Below are positions 5,993 through 7,709 of a stretch of 7,709 bases of DNA, one piece after another. The stretch spans positions 1-7,709 of the forward strand of contig DAOTTL010000496.1 in the NCBI GenBank assembly GCA_034438135.1, given 5' to 3'. The notes beneath the pieces were generated by a model. It was not told the DNA's origin, ran no database searches, and saw only the letters and a list, made by a program, of their open reading frames with translations. Both the position numbers and the translations under genes were made by a program. This DNA is from Paraktedonobacter sp034438135 (GTDB taxonomy: Bacteria; Chloroflexota; Ktedonobacteria; Ktedonobacterales; Ktedonobacteraceae). Position 1 is the stretch's first letter. Every line of letters begins with the position of its first letter.

Positions 5993-6047
5993 CAGTGGTG
6001 CGCAAAACTCAGGTACCGAAAGCGCAAAACTTGGGTACAATCTGCAG
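5993..6047. repeat. Right 55-bp terminal inverted repeat (including hexamer)
   Basis: The exact inverse copy of 3343-3397, with the same two 17-bp subrepeats now facing inward from the right end. The outer CTGCAG (6042-6047) is the second copy of the putative target duplication; the element tip is at 6041. Confidence 0.95.
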
Positions 6048-7020
6048 CTCCCGTTACAATCGATGTAGCAGGCACAACAGATCAGATTTTCCCATTAGTG
6101 CCCATCAACGCCCTCGATCCTAACATCTATGTCGCTAAATCTATAGATGGTGTTACCTGCTCCACGGCACAGCAGGCTTCAGGCGCACGCACAGATGTTA
6201 GCCCATCCCTGGCTGCTCCGGATAATCTCTACATGGCCTGGAAGAATACTGGGGACCAGACAATGTGGTGGTCCAGTTCTTCTGACAGCACCACCTGGCA
6301 GGTGCCGCAGCAAATATCACAGGCGTTCACAAACGCCAGCCCGGCCCTGGCTTCATAGGCTACAGACTTTATCTCGCCTTTAAAGGTGCTGGGAATGACC
6401 AAAGTATGTGGTGGTCTCGCCTTGGCGGCACCAATACCTGGGACAGTTCGATACAACTGAAAGTAGGAAACACGAGCACTGGCCCTGCCTTGATTGGCGT
6501 TGGAAGCACATTCTATCTGGCATGGAAAGGTTCTGATAATGACCTGCGTCTGTGGTTCTCTAGTTCTGAGGATATCGGTGCGAGTTGGGCAGTTCAACAA
6601 CAGGTCTTGGGGGCAGCTACAGATAATAGCCCGGCCCTGGCTGCCCTTGCTTCAAACTCCACTACCCCCATCATCTATCTAGCATGGAAAGATGCTGCCA
6701 GTACGGCCATCTTCTGTGCCAGCATGAGCGTGACCATCGACAACACTACTGGTGCTAGCACCTCCGCTCTCTGGTCCACACCAGTGCCAGTCTCAGGGAC
6801 CGCAACAGATAGTGGCCCCGCTCTGACAACCTTCAACAATACTTTGTATCTGGCATGGAAAGAGAGGGCGAGTCAGAACCTGTGGTATTCCAGCTCTCCT
6901 AATGGCACGACCTGGTCCACACCACAACCAATCTCAGGAGCGAACACGGGTGTGGGTCCGACCCTGTCTGTTTTTAAAAATACCCTCTCTCTAGCCTGGG
7001 ACCCTACAAGCAGCCGCTAA
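6042..7020 (+). pseudogene. Beta-propeller (sialidase/BNR-like) repeat protein, interrupted and frameshifted
   Basis: Starting at the element's outer edge the frame reads APVTIDVAGTTDQIF and then about five to six copies of a 45-55-residue repeat. The repeat core is (S/G)PALxx...LYLAWKGxxxDxxLWWSSSxDGTTWSxPQxISGAxT: SPSLAAPDNLYMAWKNTGDQ, SPALAS/GYRLYLAFKGAGND, GPALIGVGSTFYLAWKGSDND, GPALTTFNNTLYLAWKERAS, GPTLSVFKNTLSLAW. Such repeats form sialidase-like beta-propellers, often in secreted or surface proteins; no catalytic residues are identifiable. Two lesions are visible: the N-terminus is cut by the 2.7-kb cassette, and a -1 frameshift lies near 6354-6358, where the frame hits TAG and the repeat resumes as GYRLYLAFKG. 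One added base there would give S-Y-G-Y in frame. No start or RBS remains on this piece. Stop TAA at 7018-7020, with a palindrome just after. Confidence 0.8.
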
Positions 7021-7037
7021 GCGCGAGAAAGGATATG

Positions 7038-7093
7038 CTCGAAATGGTGAGCGGGCAAATAAGAGCTCTTGTTTGCCCGCTCACCATTTCGAG
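7038..7093. terminator. Near-perfect 56-bp palindrome after the propeller gene
   Basis: Arms 7038-7059 and 7072-7093 are perfect 22-bp inverted repeats (core GAAATGGTGAGCGGGCAAA). The 12 nt between them contain AGAGCTCT and nearly continue the pairing, with one T-G wobble. It starts 18 bp after the propeller stop codon, a terminator-like position. No U-tract follows on either strand. The design, with long arms and no U-run, matches the hairpin at 1618-1678, although the sequences differ. Confidence 0.5.
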
Positions 7094-7386
7094 AAACGAT
7101 AAACTGTTGCGTACTACCAGCGTCCAGGGAGTGAAACCCTTGCGTGTTTCTTTTGCAATATCTTCACAATGCCGCTTTCCCCCTTTTTGCAACAAAAACA
7201 GTTGCTCTCAACCCATTCTAGGACCTGAGAGTAGGTCTGCCTCTGTCAAGCTAGTGAACCCCGAAAGAGAAAATGTTCACACATACAATCGTGAACCATC
7301 GGCGAGAAGAGCGAAATAGAGGTATCTTTCGTTTTACTCTTTTTGATACATATCCTGGAGACCGTGCGCTCACCAATCACTCGAAT
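7094..7386. other. Intergenic stretch without a convincing gene
   Basis: The open frames here have no RBS and no family resemblance. The short words GTGAACC and GTTCAC recur between 7254 and 7298 and could be part of the terminal sequence of the ISL3 element at right, but I could not define an end. Confidence 0.4.
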
Positions 7387-7709
7387 TTACAGGAGTTGAA
7401 CATTGAGAGTCGCTTCTAAAGCAGTTTTACAAGATAGCGCATTACTTCTGCTTGCCAGACCAATTCCCTGCACAATCTGAAACAAGCGCTGAGTGACCCG
7501 TGCCCACGGGGCCGCAAAGGACGTGATCCGTTCAGCAAAGAGTTTCCGTTTGCAGGTACTAACCTGACAGAACCATTTGCGAACATGTAGCAACACCTGT
7601 ACCCGTTGCCCGCGACAAGGGAGATCAGCTACCTGACGCTGGTAGGAACTATGGACTCGCGTCGATGGTGTACCACACAGCGGGCAATGTGGGGAAACCT
7701 GCGTTGAAA
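7387..7709 (-). pseudogene. ISL3-family transposase, N-terminal part, ends early
   Basis: On the minus strand the frame is open from the window edge to TAA at 7389-7387, about 107 residues. It carries the ISL3 N-terminal zinc-finger region: CPLCGTPSTRVHSSYQRQ, then VADLPCRGQRVQVLLHV, VRKWFCQVSTCKRKLFAER (the second cysteine pair) and APWARVTQRLFQIVQGIGLA. These features are specific to ISL3 transposases, which have some 400-550 residues with a DDE catalytic domain after this region. Here the frame stops soon after the HTH region (SNALSCKTALEATLNVQLL), so the catalytic domain is missing. The protein start lies beyond 7709. It is probably a decayed IS copy. Confidence 0.8.

Larger units (their letters stand above)
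3349..6041. mobile_element. Transposase-less mobile cassette carrying marR-amidohydrolase-dinB-like operon
   Basis: Perfect 49-bp inverted repeats (55 bp if the flanking CTGCAG palindromes are counted) enclose 2,693 bp. Each end has two transposase-site-like subrepeats at a 22-bp period, as in IS21-family ends and, more loosely, Tn7/Tn402-type ends. Flanking CTGCAG at 3343-3348 and 6042-6047 gives a 6-bp target duplication, within the 4-8 bp range of IS21. No transposase or IstB-type ATPase is encoded inside. The three genes present face the same way and have their own promoter beside the right end. This matches the idea of a mobile insertion cassette, meaning IS ends around passenger genes and moved in trans. 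Perfect arms and an intact duplication suggest recent movement. The family is inferred from architecture. Confidence 0.75.

Noticed and set aside
3349..6041. 2-bp AT target duplication with the element starting at TGTACCC
   Set aside because: Possible from sequence alone, but excision then joins the flanks out of frame into a quick stop, whereas CTGCAG gives an in-frame join.
7035..7319. Plus-strand 94-codon frame after the propeller gene
   Set aside because: It begins inside the palindrome, has no RBS and no family resemblance.
1..7709. CRISPR arrays, tRNA or rRNA genes, riboswitches
   Set aside because: No regularly spaced repeats, cloverleaf or rRNA-like sequence, or recognisable aptamer was seen.

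Overview
The window looks like chromosomal DNA of a large-genome, transposon-rich environmental bacterium. The mix of a prolyl-oligopeptidase fragment, DHFR-like/RibD_C proteins, a beta-propeller surface-type protein, an ISL3 transposase remnant and IS21-like ends would suit a Ktedonobacteria-type Chloroflexota genome. That placement is an inference from gene content and not a phylogenetic result. Much of the window is accessory and decaying: at least three genes are broken and several mobile-element ends are visible.

Layout. 1-191: C-terminal end of a Hin/resolvase-type serine recombinase. 299-334: two tandem 18-bp repeats that look like the tip of an insertion sequence. 342-797: N-terminal fragment of a prolyl oligopeptidase. 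991-1562 (+): a DHFR-like/RibD_C gene whose natural start is knocked out of frame by one missing base. 1563-1784: convergent intergenic region with a long hairpin. 1785-2390 (-): a second, diverged DHFR-like gene. 2577-3086 (+): C-terminal fragment of a prolyl oligopeptidase, so the two DHFR-like genes sit where the middle of the peptidase should be. 3076-3249: a small unrecognised ORF.

3343-6047 is the most notable part. Two perfect 55-bp inverted repeats, each containing two copies of a 17-bp motif at a 22-bp period, bracket about 2.7 kb with no transposase. The span carries three co-oriented genes on the minus strand: a MarR-type regulator (5863-5354), a metal-dependent amidohydrolase/decarboxylase (5277-4303) and a DinB-like protein (4142-3465). 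A near-consensus sigma-70-type promoter (TTGACA, 17 bp, TACAAT) lies just inside the right repeat. The palindromic hexamer CTGCAG lies at both outer edges and reads as a 6-bp target duplication. Removing the element plus one hexamer joins the flanks in frame into a beta-propeller gene. I interpret this as a transposase-less mobile cassette (a MIC-like or transporter-IS-like element), probably moved in trans by a transposase encoded elsewhere, that carries a small regulated catabolic or detoxification operon.

6048-7020: remainder of the interrupted propeller gene, with a second lesion (a frameshift near 6356). 7038-7093: near-perfect palindrome just downstream of it. 7387-7709 (-): part of an ISL3-family transposase that ends early.
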